Shown here: positions 24,144-30,926 of the stretch, piece by piece | How positions within the stretch are numbered: the first letter of the stretch is position 1 | Layout of the letters: every line of letters starts with the position of its first letter | DNA from: a virus | Reading direction: 5' to 3' (one strand) | Virus record (IMG/VR): IMGVR_UViG_3300031576_000156 | Span: 1-39,571 of that record | DNA: 39,571 nt | Translations under genes and position numbers: made by a program | The notes under the pieces: model-generated | The model's input: the letters and a program-made list of their open reading frames with translations, nothing else | Told to the model about the DNA's origin: nothing | Databases searched by the model: none

Positions 24144-24857
24144 ATGAAAAGCGTAATGATTCTTATGGCAGTATTCTGCCTTTCAAGCTTCGCGTCTAAC
24201 GACATTGAATCATCTTCCGAGTACAAGGAGATCCATGGGGAGGGAGTTCCGACCATAACTAGTAGACACCGAAGACTGGCGCAGAAGATTTCAGACGAGT
24301 TATCCAGAGGCAACGTGCTAGCTATCGCAAAGCGAAGTAACACGGCATTGCGGGCGATGATTAAGATAGGTGCTCTTAACCTCCATCGAAAGGGGTTCCA
24401 CCAGGAGGCCGAGCTCTTAAAAGCGAAATGGCGAGCGTTTGATGGGAAGCTAATCGAGTTAGCCGAGACGCCGTATAGGGACATCGGAGATTTCGATCCG
24501 CTGTCTGATGAGATAGCAATCTTCTACGAGCTCCTCGAGGCGAAGCTAGGCTATACCCTCTGCTATATGCTGAGACTCTCGGATATCAAGACGCTTAACC
24601 ACGGCCTGCGTGTGGTCTTTAAGCCTTGTGAGTACGGGCTAGACGAGTTTACGCTCCACTTCGTTCACGACAGCCAGTACCGAGGCGTTGCACCGGTGGT
24701 CGCATACTGGACGACGGTTATTACCTGCTCCGTTGCCACATATGGAGCTGGGACGTTCTTCATCTGCTCTCCCCTCGGCATGGGCGTCGAGTTCGTCATG
24801 GACAGGGCGCTAGCGCCTTGGCTTGCTCCTAAAATCTATAACGCTGTCTGTGAATAA
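24144..24857 (+). CDS. Exported protein with signal peptide, function unknown
   Basis: 237 residues with AAAGGAG ribosome site. Residues 1-18 (MKSVMILMAVFCLSSFAS) form a signal peptide, so the mature protein is periplasmic or membrane-linked. The middle is helical and charged. The end has a hydrophobic stretch (residues ~193-225, containing YWTTVITCSVATYGAG) that may insert in a membrane. Several Cys could form disulfides outside the cytoplasm. Lying in the lysis region it may help cell-envelope disruption or exclude other phages; neither is proven. Confidence 0.62.
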   Translation: MKSVMILMAVFCLSSFASNDIESSSEYKEIHGEGVPTITSRHRRLAQKISDELSRGNVLAIAKRSNTALRAMIKIGALNLHRKGFHQEAELLKAKWRAFDGKLIELAETPYRDIGDFDPLSDEIAIFYELLEAKLGYTLCYMLRLSDIKTLNHGLRVVFKPCEYGLDEFTLHFVHDSQYRGVAPVVAYWTTVITCSVATYGAGTFFICSPLGMGVEFVMDRALAPWLAPKIYNAVCE

Positions 24858-24868
24858 GGAGAATCACT

Positions 24869-25093
24869 ATGAGCTGGTGGATAAAAATCCTTTTGGACCT
24901 TGCAATTAAGATGGGACTTCCTTGGTTAATGGAGAAGCTGGCTTGGGTGCCTTCGGAGATCTGGGTAGCTATCCGAGCTGCCATCGAAGCCATAGCCAAC
25001 GCAGAGAATAAGCCAGAAGCGTTGGCCAACGCGAACAGAGCCTTCTCGGCTTGTAGTGGTAGCTTCTGTCCGCCTAGTCTGAAGACTGAGTAG
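24869..25093 (+). CDS. Small hydrophobic protein, possible holin-like factor
   Basis: 74 residues with AAGGAG ribosome site. The N-terminal half (WWIKILLDLAIKMGLPWLMEKLAWV) is a Trp/Leu-rich amphipathic or membrane-inserting helix; the second half is Ala-rich with two Cys (residues ~62 and 67). It is the last gene of the late region and its end overlaps the oppositely directed membrane protein by 20 bases. Holin or membrane-associated function is inferred from size, composition and place. Confidence 0.55.
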   Translation: MSWWIKILLDLAIKMGLPWLMEKLAWVPSEIWVAIRAAIEAIANAENKPEALANANRAFSACSGSFCPPSLKTE

Positions 25094-25337
25094 GATGCTT
25101 CGATGATATAGAGAGGAGTTGTTTTATGTCCTTCTGGACTATTTCAATTCCTCTCTTTAGAGGCTCTATCACATCAGAGAAGTGATCGATCGTGACGAAT
25201 TTCTCAGACTTCGCTCTGCACTCTTCTAAATCCTTTTCAACCCGCTCTATCTTAACTTTCATAATACCGTGAGAGACCCCTGCGGAGAATATCGAAGATA
25301 TAACTCCAGTCACCGCCGCGATGGTAGCGTCGTCCAT
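25074..25337 (-). CDS. Membrane-anchored coiled-coil protein (holin-like)
   Basis: 87 residues. An N-terminal hydrophobic helix (AAVTGVISSIFSAGVSHGIM, about residues 7-27) is followed by a charged coiled coil (VKIERVEKDLEECRA; KRGIEIVQKDIKQLL). This plan is frequent among phage lysis-associated proteins of the holin/XhlA type. It has a strong GAGAGGGG ribosome site and is the last gene of the minus-strand module, converging on the late region where its 3' end overlaps 20 bases of the opposite gene. No terminator hairpin is visible at the junction. Confidence 0.6.
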   Translation of the reverse strand: MDDATIAAVTGVISSIFSAGVSHGIMKVKIERVEKDLEECRAKSEKFVTIDHFSDVIEPLKRGIEIVQKDIKQLLSISSKHPTQSSD

Positions 25338-25369
25338 AGAGTCCCCTCTCCATTTTTAGATTATACTAG

Positions 25370-25696
25370 TTATCCGTTCTTCTCGTAGTAAACAGTCACT
25401 CCCATTACTACTGCAGTAAGGCCAGAGGTGTTGTCTAACCTCAGTTTTAAGACCTTTACACCATTGCCTTGGATCGGCATTTCCAGCGACACAAACTTAG
25501 AGTTATACGAAGCGTCTTTTATGTTCGATATTGCAGAACCATCCCAATAGATAGCTATCCTAGATAGGTTGTTCTGTGGGATCGCGTAAGAGATGCCTTT
25601 GATAACGTACGTCTGGTTAGCTGGGGGTACTACATCTAAATCATTGACTGGTGCGGCTATAGCAAGGCTCGCGTAATGGGTTAGTGTTTGAATCAT
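25370..25696 (-). CDS. Beta-rich virion-associated protein
   Basis: 108 residues, predicted nearly all beta (TYVIKGISYAIPQNNLSRIAIYWDGS; VKVLKLRLDNTSGLTAVVMGVTVYYE). Overlaps the upstream gene by ATGA. The composition matches jelly-roll appendage proteins and differs from replication proteins, so I place it with virion accessory or receptor-binding components. No family recognised. Confidence 0.55.
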   Translation of the reverse strand: MIQTLTHYASLAIAAPVNDLDVVPPANQTYVIKGISYAIPQNNLSRIAIYWDGSAISNIKDASYNSKFVSLEMPIQGNGVKVLKLRLDNTSGLTAVVMGVTVYYEKNG

Positions 25697-26160
25697 AGTT
25701 CAACCCAATAGAGGTGTGAAAACACGCTTACGTTAGTAATGTCGTTCTTCACGGTTATGAGAAAATTCTGCCCGGCTGGTACTGAGATAATCCTATTCTG
25801 TCCATTACTCAAATGATTCGTTGGTAGCAGGATCGTAGAAAGAAGCCCGCCGTTAGCTGAGATAGTAGGGTTCTTATATGCCTGGGCCACAGAACCGGAA
25901 CCGCCAATGAGGTTACTTCTTATCGTCACCGAAGTTCCATCAGATGTAATTGTGGGCGCTCCGTACACCCTGAAGCAGGATCGGGTTACCGAGGAATCTA
26001 CCGCGAAGTTAAAATGAGTCAGAAGTAAGGACCGACCGCTACCACTAGGATTTTTAAGTAATAGCAACGGGAACTCGGACGTTCCAGAGATGGATGCGAA
26101 ATCCTCCGCTACTCCGAAGCTACTACCAGCCATTGTTAGTTTGTCTATATTAATAAGCAT
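25693..26160 (-). CDS. Beta-rich virion-associated protein
   Basis: 155 residues starting directly after the upstream stop (TAGATG). Beta-predicted with SGSGRSLLLTHFNFAVDSSVTRSC and NRIISVPAGQNFLITVKND, typical of phage surface jelly-rolls. The PAGQ.F turn recurs as PAGKTWY in the 28219-28626 gene, suggesting related folds. Probably part of a head- or tail-surface complex; the function is not established. Confidence 0.55.
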   Translation of the reverse strand: MLINIDKLTMAGSSFGVAEDFASISGTSEFPLLLLKNPSGSGRSLLLTHFNFAVDSSVTRSCFRVYGAPTITSDGTSVTIRSNLIGGSGSVAQAYKNPTISANGGLLSTILLPTNHLSNGQNRIISVPAGQNFLITVKNDITNVSVFSHLYWVEL

Positions 26161-27252
26161 CTATTCCTCAAAAAATCCCACCGCCGCAACCTGAAGTTTG
26201 ACTATCTGGGTGGATGATAAATCATCTCTCACTGTCACGGTAATGTCGTCCGGCGTTCCAAAGGTCCCGGCTTTTCTAATGAAAAATGGTCTTGCGAACA
26301 CAGCCACTAGAGAATCATCTCCTGAGCCAATCTCCAGTTGGAATTTAGATCCCTCCCCGAATGCGAACGAGTGAAATACGTCGGTAAGGTTTTTCATGTT
26401 TTCGTTGTATTCTAAATTTCCATCCGAACGAATTTCGAATAGGTGTCCGACTGTTATGGCATTTATTCCGACATACTTCTGGCTACCCATAGTCATTGTG
26501 TTGGCTGTAGCCTCAAACCTGAGCTCTGTTACTATCATATCTCTAGTCGAGTCATAGCTAGCGTTATTAGACAGCTTAAATACAACCGGGGTAACAGACC
26601 CGTTGATACTCATGTCTGGGCTAGCAGTGGAGTTATGTAGCAATATCCTTTTGGGTGGTCTTCCAGAGGCTAGGACGTTAATCTCTCCGACTACCGAGAT
26701 AGTTCCCTTTGTGCAATCCTTAGGATGTGGGAACAGTGCGAGTGCTAGGGACTGGTCTAGTATCGTGTCCCAAACCAAAGTAAATGTGATCGTGCCGGTG
26801 GATGTCACGACAACGTCGCCAGAGTCAGGACGACGCGTCTGTATTAGCAGGGCTTCTATACAAACCAGGTTACTATCTCTAGGTACGGAAGCCTTGTAGA
26901 GAGTATTGAAACTGCTAGCAGCATTTAGATTATCTCTAACTTTCTTAGCCAGGTCATTTAGCGTTACTTCCGAAGCCGTTTTGGTCGTGGTCACATCTAC
27001 CGAATCGTCTGGAATTTGAACTCGAATGGTATTTGTGTTGGCTCCGACAGTTAGAATCCGAATCGCGGTGAATGGTAATACAGCCTCCCCGAAGAGGGAC
27101 TCAACGGTGGCTGTTGCGTTTGTCTGCAGTTTACGAACACCATCTTCAAGAAAAACATCGGCATGGTGAACACCGTCGTGGCCCTTAATCTTGGCGTCAA
27201 GCTGAGTGTTGACGTCTTCTGATATCTCAAATTCTGGGGTTTCGTCTGCCAT
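26161..27252 (-). CDS. Large beta-structured probable appendage protein
   Basis: 363 residues. The N-terminal ~60 residues are acidic (TPEFEISEDVNTQLDAKIKGHDGVHHADVFLEDG); the rest consists of alternating beta strands with Thr/Val-rich segments, including SASYDSTRDMIVTELRFEA-like and KAGTFGTPDDITVTVRDDL regions. It is the longest gene of the minus-strand structural-looking set and has adjacent stop/start contacts on both sides. It could be a spike or baseplate-accessory protein. No enzymatic motif seen. Confidence 0.55.
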   Translation of the reverse strand: MADETPEFEISEDVNTQLDAKIKGHDGVHHADVFLEDGVRKLQTNATATVESLFGEAVLPFTAIRILTVGANTNTIRVQIPDDSVDVTTTKTASEVTLNDLAKKVRDNLNAASSFNTLYKASVPRDSNLVCIEALLIQTRRPDSGDVVVTSTGTITFTLVWDTILDQSLALALFPHPKDCTKGTISVVGEINVLASGRPPKRILLHNSTASPDMSINGSVTPVVFKLSNNASYDSTRDMIVTELRFEATANTMTMGSQKYVGINAITVGHLFEIRSDGNLEYNENMKNLTDVFHSFAFGEGSKFQLEIGSGDDSLVAVFARPFFIRKAGTFGTPDDITVTVRDDLSSTQIVKLQVAAVGFFEE

Positions 27253-27483
27253 TCATTTTCCGCTAGTGAGTGATAGTATCCACTTCCCTTCGACGTTTTT
27301 CAAATGCATACGCATTCCACAAATCTTACATACTGACATAAATGAATTGTTCAATGCATCAAATCCGGATCTTTGTTTACAGAGCGGGCAGCCTATTCTG
27401 GTAAGAACCAAGTTCTTAAATTCATCTTCTAGTAAAGAGGGGAGCGATCTCTCACCCCCCTCTTTCTCACAACAAGACTTCAT
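27253..27483 (-). CDS. Small zinc-ribbon protein
   Basis: 76 residues with CPLC near residue 32 and CKIC near residue 52, the two knuckles of one zinc ribbon; an additional N-terminal CC pair at 4-5. Starts in a TAATG overlap with the preceding gene. An unexpected cytoplasmic-type protein in a set of beta-rich genes; it may be a chaperone or regulatory partner for them. Function unknown. Confidence 0.6.
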   Translation of the reverse strand: MKSCCEKEGGERSLPSLLEDEFKNLVLTRIGCPLCKQRSGFDALNNSFMSVCKICGMRMHLKNVEGKWILSLTSGK

Positions 27484-28193
27484 TAGGCTCTAAGCGCGCT
27501 CACGATCCCGTGGAGATCTGAGGCCGCTCCGGTGAGCTGTTTCCCAGAGAGCTTTAGCTGCTGGGTACCAGAAGCTCCAGCCGTCCGGCTGATGTTCTTA
27601 GGTAGAAAGTTTACCGTGAACATGCCAGGCCCGGAGATTCCTTCAGCCACAATGGTGGTGGTCATATCGTCTACCTGCTCCAGCTTCCACGCGACAGGAA
27701 ACGTGCTGGAACCGATAGCGTCTATTTCAGAATAGGCCGTCGATGCCACTAGGGTCAGGGTGGCGACAGTCACGTAAGATGCAAGTGTGGCAAGGACTAA
27801 CCCTCTGGCATCTACTGGAGTTCCGGGGGTGATATCCACAAGCAATTCGCCGCTCGCGTTCACCTCGAGAAATTGCAGGTTCCCAGATTGATCTTTGGCG
27901 ACTAGCGCTGGGACGTTCTCATCACCAGGGGCCTGGCCTTCATCTCGCACGTTCGCATACTGGAGGTTACCGGCTAGGTTCTTATAGCCTAACCCAGGCG
28001 TACCGGGGGAGGCTGTGTCTCCAGCGCTTCGATAGGGAATATGCTGGAAGTTTCCGGCGGAGTCCTTAGAAGGCAGAACGCCGTGTTCCTTACTTCCAGA
28101 GACGGCATCGCCTTCAACGCGCTTATGTAGTCCATGCCCAGCGCCGGTGCTAGAGTCCTCAAGTATCGTGAATACTTCTCGTTCGTCGGCCAT
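27483..28193 (-). CDS. Appendage-type protein with N-terminal repeat units
   Basis: 236 residues with AAAGGAG ribosome site. Residues 40-115 contain three diverged repeats built around KDSAGNFQHIP, KNLAGNLQYANV and KDQSGNLQFLEV, a beta-repeat style seen in fibre necks. The C-terminal ~120 residues form a beta domain (TYVTV-like strands, MFTVNFLPKNISRT). Likely a virion accessory or receptor-binding protein. The first two residues after Met (Ala-Asp-Glu) echo the start of the 26161-27252 gene. Confidence 0.58.
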   Translation of the reverse strand: MADEREVFTILEDSSTGAGHGLHKRVEGDAVSGSKEHGVLPSKDSAGNFQHIPYRSAGDTASPGTPGLGYKNLAGNLQYANVRDEGQAPGDENVPALVAKDQSGNLQFLEVNASGELLVDITPGTPVDARGLVLATLASYVTVATLTLVASTAYSEIDAIGSSTFPVAWKLEQVDDMTTTIVAEGISGPGMFTVNFLPKNISRTAGASGTQQLKLSGKQLTGAASDLHGIVSALRA

Positions 28194-28218
28194 CGAGATG
28201 CTCCTTTGTTATGGGGTT

Positions 28219-28626
28219 TTAGACTTCCGCAGCTGACAAGTACGCTTCCACATCGGCCACTGGCTGACCCGACCTAGATAATATCTCTACGGTAATAAGG
28301 GTGGATGCGGCTACGGATTTAGCTGGATGCCATTGATGAGGTGAGTCCGGGTGACCGGCCCCACTTCTGCCAGACGCGGCGACTGCCCCAGCTACTTTTA
28401 CTTCCCACTTAATATCCATTCTACTGGAAATCCGAGCGGTGTGAAGATACCAAGTTTTTCCAGCTGGAACGGTTTCTGAGATAAGGGTTTGAGCTACTCC
28501 AGGGGTAGTCGTAGTAGTGGACTTAAAGTGCTGGGCAGCTCCAGCGCCTAGGAAATCAAGAAGATCTTGTATGTCCCCACCACCACTGCCTGTTGATGCG
28601 ACCTCGATAACTGAAGTTGAAGACAT
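28219..28626 (-). CDS. Jelly-roll-type virion-associated protein
   Basis: 135 residues. After a short Ser/Gly-rich and helical start, the sequence runs as beta strands around LISETVPAGKTWYLHTARIS and a conserved-looking HPDSPHQWHPAK turn, ending VAAYLSAAEV-like. The PAGKTWYL segment is a pattern common in phage surface domains that stabilise trimers. Starts one base after the preceding stop, coupled by a GGGGG ribosome site. Function inferred from style only. Confidence 0.57.
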   Translation of the reverse strand: MSSTSVIEVASTGSGGGDIQDLLDFLGAGAAQHFKSTTTTTPGVAQTLISETVPAGKTWYLHTARISSRMDIKWEVKVAGAVAASGRSGAGHPDSPHQWHPAKSVAASTLITVEILSRSGQPVADVEAYLSAAEV

Positions 28627-28950
28627 TTATAACCCCCAGATGGTTGCGGTAACTACCCCAGTAATGGCCGTAGTGCCATCGTCGGTACGGATGAATACCT
28701 TGGAATTTCTCCCTATGTGCTGCTCATCTAGGGTGATGCCCCCTTTGGGGAGGATATAGACCTCGTTAGAGCCAGAAGCAGGAGCTCCCGACTCGAGCCT
28801 CCCTATCCAAGCGACGATGCGGCTAGTGGTGGTGTTCTCGATCTTTATCTTCATCCCGGCGTGGGAACCAGAGATGATAAGGCTTCCCGCACCGGTTGAG
28901 AATGTAGGAAGGATATTGTTTACGCTTGCGTCAATTTTGCCGGAGAACAT
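28627..28950 (-). CDS. Small beta virion-associated protein
   Basis: 107 residues, beta-predicted (AGSLIISGSHAGMKIKIENTTTS; ITLDEQHIGRNSKVFIRTDD). It resembles small capsid- or tail-surface proteins in which a polar DEQHIGRNS loop separates strands. It overlaps the coiled-coil gene upstream by 31 bases. No diagnostic motif; grouped with the surrounding appendage-like genes. Confidence 0.55.
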   Translation of the reverse strand: MFSGKIDASVNNILPTFSTGAGSLIISGSHAGMKIKIENTTTSRIVAWIGRLESGAPASGSNEVYILPKGGITLDEQHIGRNSKVFIRTDDGTTAITGVVTATIWGL

Positions 28951-29126
28951 TCCGCCATTCTATCACGGGCGTCTCTAGCGATATAATCGTTTAGTTCTTC
29001 GATGGTGACCATAAGCTGAACGATCTCTAGCTCTTTAGTTTTCACTAGCTCCTGCAGCATAGTTATCTTTTCGAACATCCACCTATTCCGGTCTGTCATT
29101 GTCGTGTATTCGCTGCCAGCTTCCAT
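28920..29126 (-). CDS. Small coiled-coil protein
   Basis: 68 residues; residues ~14-55 are a continuous amphipathic helix (MFEKITMLQELVKTKELEIVQLM and beyond). The ATG at 29126 has a GGGGG ribosome site, whereas the internal Met at residue 10 has none, so the longer form is preferred. It overlaps both neighbours by tens of bases. May oligomerise or act as a tail/fibre assembly factor; unknown. Confidence 0.5.
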   Translation of the reverse strand: MEAGSEYTTMTDRNRWMFEKITMLQELVKTKELEIVQLMVTIEELNDYIARDARDRMAECSPAKLTQA

Positions 29127-29484
29127 CTGATACCCCCTTTGCCTTTATTCGGCTTATTTCGTTTTTAAGGAACTCTATTCTGTCACCATGCTCAAACCGC
29201 CCGACTGGAGATCGTTCCAGGGATGATAGCTCTATCTCCATCTTCTCTATTACCCTCACCTGCTCAACTTTACGATCTAGCACCCCCTCTACGTGCTTGC
29301 GGAGCTGTCCAAACTCGATATCCAGGGTGAAGCATATAGCCTCGATCCCCCCTGCGGAGAACTCTTCTCTGCGGTGCCTAAGGTGCTTGATGCCATAAGA
29401 GAAGTGGATCTCGGAGATGTACTTATCCAGTACGGCGAACCATAGCTTGTGTTCGGGGGTATAGCGGTCTGCCACATGGGGCAT
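29083..29484 (-). CDS. Hypothetical helical protein
   Basis: 133 residues, predicted helical. The middle shows KHLRHRREEFSAGGIEAICFTLD and a charged coiled coil (VRVIEKMEIELSSLE). Starts four bases after the preceding stop, with little ribosome site, so translation is probably coupled. I recognise no family. Together with the 68- and 74-residue neighbours it makes a group of small coiled-coil proteins ahead of the beta-rich set. Confidence 0.52.
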   Translation of the reverse strand: MPHVADRYTPEHKLWFAVLDKYISEIHFSYGIKHLRHRREEFSAGGIEAICFTLDIEFGQLRKHVEGVLDRKVEQVRVIEKMEIELSSLERSPVGRFEHGDRIEFLKNEISRIKAKGVSDGSWQRIHDNDRPE

Positions 29485-29488
29485 TGTC

Positions 29489-29713
29489 TCATGGTTTTAA
29501 CTCAGAGTCTTTTTGCATCGTCTCTTGGTAGTCGCCTTTTATCTCTATAACAGTTACGACTGGTGGAAGCTCCCTTAGCCTCTCATCGGTCCTCTCCGCG
29601 TATCCCCTCCACAACGCATAGACCTTATGCCAATACTCTAATAGTTTCGTTTGTTGCTCCGCTAGGCGCTTGTAGTAGTCGAGTGTTTCTTCAGGTGTTA
29701 GTTGGTCTGGCAT
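29489..29713 (-). CDS. Small helical protein
   Basis: 74 residues with an excellent GAGGAG ribosome site. The sequence EETLDYYKRLAEQQTKLLEYWHKVYALWRGYAER is a single long amphipathic helix rich in aromatic residues. First gene of the minus-strand structural-looking set; the preceding gap 29714-29761 holds only the ribosome site and an AT-rich stretch. Unknown role. Confidence 0.55.
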   Translation of the reverse strand: MPDQLTPEETLDYYKRLAEQQTKLLEYWHKVYALWRGYAERTDERLRELPPVVTVIEIKGDYQETMQKDSELKP

Positions 29714-29761
29714 TTCTTTTTTCTCCTCAAAATAAAAGCCATCATGTACCTACCTATTCCC

Positions 29762-30604
29762 TTATATCCCCATCAACCTCCTAAACGCCGTCCTGTATTG
29801 CATCCACGGACAGCTATTGCCCAAGGTTCTAATGCGCTTGTTCCGAAACTTGTGCCCATGATCCACTCGATGAAAGATGCTGGACATTGCGTGCCAGTCG
29901 TTTCTTTCCATAGCGCCGGCAAGTTCGGACTGTTCCGCTTCAAGTCGCTTTTGTATCCCGCATGGCGATAGTCTCTCGCTGTCGGTGGCGGTATAAGGCC
30001 CTTCCTCCACATTGCCGATAATGTGTACCGTTTTCTTCCTACTCTCCCCGCTGCTCCACCCTGATTGTATCCGCCTTCGTTCGCGCAAGGCGTGAGCAGA
30101 GTGGGCAAGCAGGAACCATCTCTTTCGTTGATGCGGTAGACCGACATCGGATGCGGCGAGATGACCGTCTCTGACTTTGTAGGATAGTCCCTCAAACGAA
30201 TCTCGGATCGTCTTGATAAACTTTCTAACACCAGGCCATACATTTTCGACGAACACAAACGACGGGCGAATCTCTTCCGTAAGCCTGACAATCTCCCAGA
30301 ATAGCGACGACTGCCTGCCGCCCAAGCCGCGGCGAGCTCCAGCAAGGCTGATGTCGGTGCATGGGAATCCTCCGTAAATGATGTCTGGACGCACTGGGAG
30401 CAAACCTCCGCGAAGAGTTGTAACGTCGTCCCAGAGTGGAGCTTGGAATATCTCTCCCCGATACATGCGTGATAGCAACAATCTTTGAGCGAAATCGTCG
30501 TTCTCACAATAGGCAACGGGCCGGACCCACGGTGCCAAGGCTTCACTGACCCATCCTCCACCGGAGAAGAGATCGAGTCCGTTGATTCTGCTAGCACTAG
30601 CCAC
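29762..30604 (-). CDS. DNA cytosine-5 methyltransferase
   Basis: 280 residues. Motif I DLFSGGG at 11-17, motif II region CEND at 33-36, motif III WDDV at 58-61, catalytic GGFPC at 78-82 with nucleophile Cys82, ENV at 120-122, QRKRWFLLA at 159-167 (motif VIII) and the end motif LGNSCP near residue 262. All core motifs are present in order, so it is probably active and protects phage DNA. The target-recognition part is short. Start GTG at 30604 overlaps by two bases the GTG of a second long frame covering the same DNA. Ribosome site GAGAGG is about 11 bases away. Confidence 0.9.
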   Translation of the reverse strand: MASASRINGLDLFSGGGWVSEALAPWVRPVAYCENDDFAQRLLLSRMYRGEIFQAPLWDDVTTLRGGLLPVRPDIIYGGFPCTDISLAGARRGLGGRQSSLFWEIVRLTEEIRPSFVFVENVWPGVRKFIKTIRDSFEGLSYKVRDGHLAASDVGLPHQRKRWFLLAHSAHALRERRRIQSGWSSGESRKKTVHIIGNVEEGPYTATDSERLSPCGIQKRLEAEQSELAGAMERNDWHAMSSIFHRVDHGHKFRNKRIRTLGNSCPWMQYRTAFRRLMGI

Positions 30605-30606
30605 AC
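29773..30606 (-). CDS. Overprinted second frame within the cytosine methyltransferase gene
   Basis: A 277-codon frame that begins at a GTG sharing a base with the upstream TAG (TAGTG) and two bases before the methyltransferase GTG, and stays open to within 11 bases of its end. Its N-terminal half is Ser/Arg-rich without known motifs. Its C-terminal half has LPTL at 167-170, PPTARDYRHAG at 207-217, RNSPNLPAL near 224-232 and FIEWIMG at 245-251, then ALEPWA. These resemble the ends of proteins often encoded with phage cytosine methyltransferases (typically PTPTARD and FVEWLMGFP). It may be a genuine overlapping gene, or a shadow of conserved methyltransferase codons. Confidence 0.4.
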   Translation of the reverse strand: MWLVLAESTDSISSPVEDGSVKPWHRGSGPLPIVRTTISLKDCCYHACIGERYSKLHSGTTLQLFAEVCSQCVQTSFTEDSHAPTSALLELAAAWAAGSRRYSGRLSGLRKRFARRLCSSKMYGLVLESLSRRSEIRLRDYPTKSETVISPHPMSVYRINERDGSCLPTLLTPCANEGGYNQGGAAGRVGRKRYTLSAMWRKGLIPPPTARDYRHAGYKSDLKRNSPNLPALWKETTGTQCPASFIEWIMGTSFGTSALEPWAIAVRGCNTGRRLGG

Positions 30607-30911
30607 TAGTCTCTTACCTCTCTGGCTTCTTCTTCTAAGTGATCGTACTCACGTACAATACCTATGCGATATTCTCCGGGGGGGATTTCGATAGGTTTGT
30701 GCTCCTCATGCCTAAGCATCACTGGCGTTACAACTCGCAAATGTCTCGTCTTGTTTTTAATGTGAGTTACAAACTCATACTCTCCACCGTAAAGGCGGTG
30801 AGCGTGTCCAGTCGCCTCCCCGTGTTGCACGATGGGTGATTGGATAGGTTTTAAGTCGCCGCTTGGAATTGTCTCTGCGTGAAACAACACATCACCTTGC
30901 TGGATAAGCAT
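30606..30911 (-). CDS. Conserved hypothetical protein (GEATGHAH / HEEH family type)
   Basis: 101 residues. The landmarks QQGDVLF at the start, HGEATGHAHRLYGG in the middle, LRHEEHKPIEIPPGEYRI and the ending EYDHLEEEAREVRD are the signature of a small protein widespread in phages and bacteria, of unknown function. The conserved His residues suggest a metal-binding beta fold. Its stop overlaps the start of the dual-frame methyltransferase locus, so expression is coupled to it. Ribosome site AAGGAA. Confidence 0.75.
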   Translation of the reverse strand: MLIQQGDVLFHAETIPSGDLKPIQSPIVQHGEATGHAHRLYGGEYEFVTHIKNKTRHLRVVTPVMLRHEEHKPIEIPPGEYRIGIVREYDHLEEEAREVRD

Positions 30912-30926
30912 TTTTACTTCCTTTCC

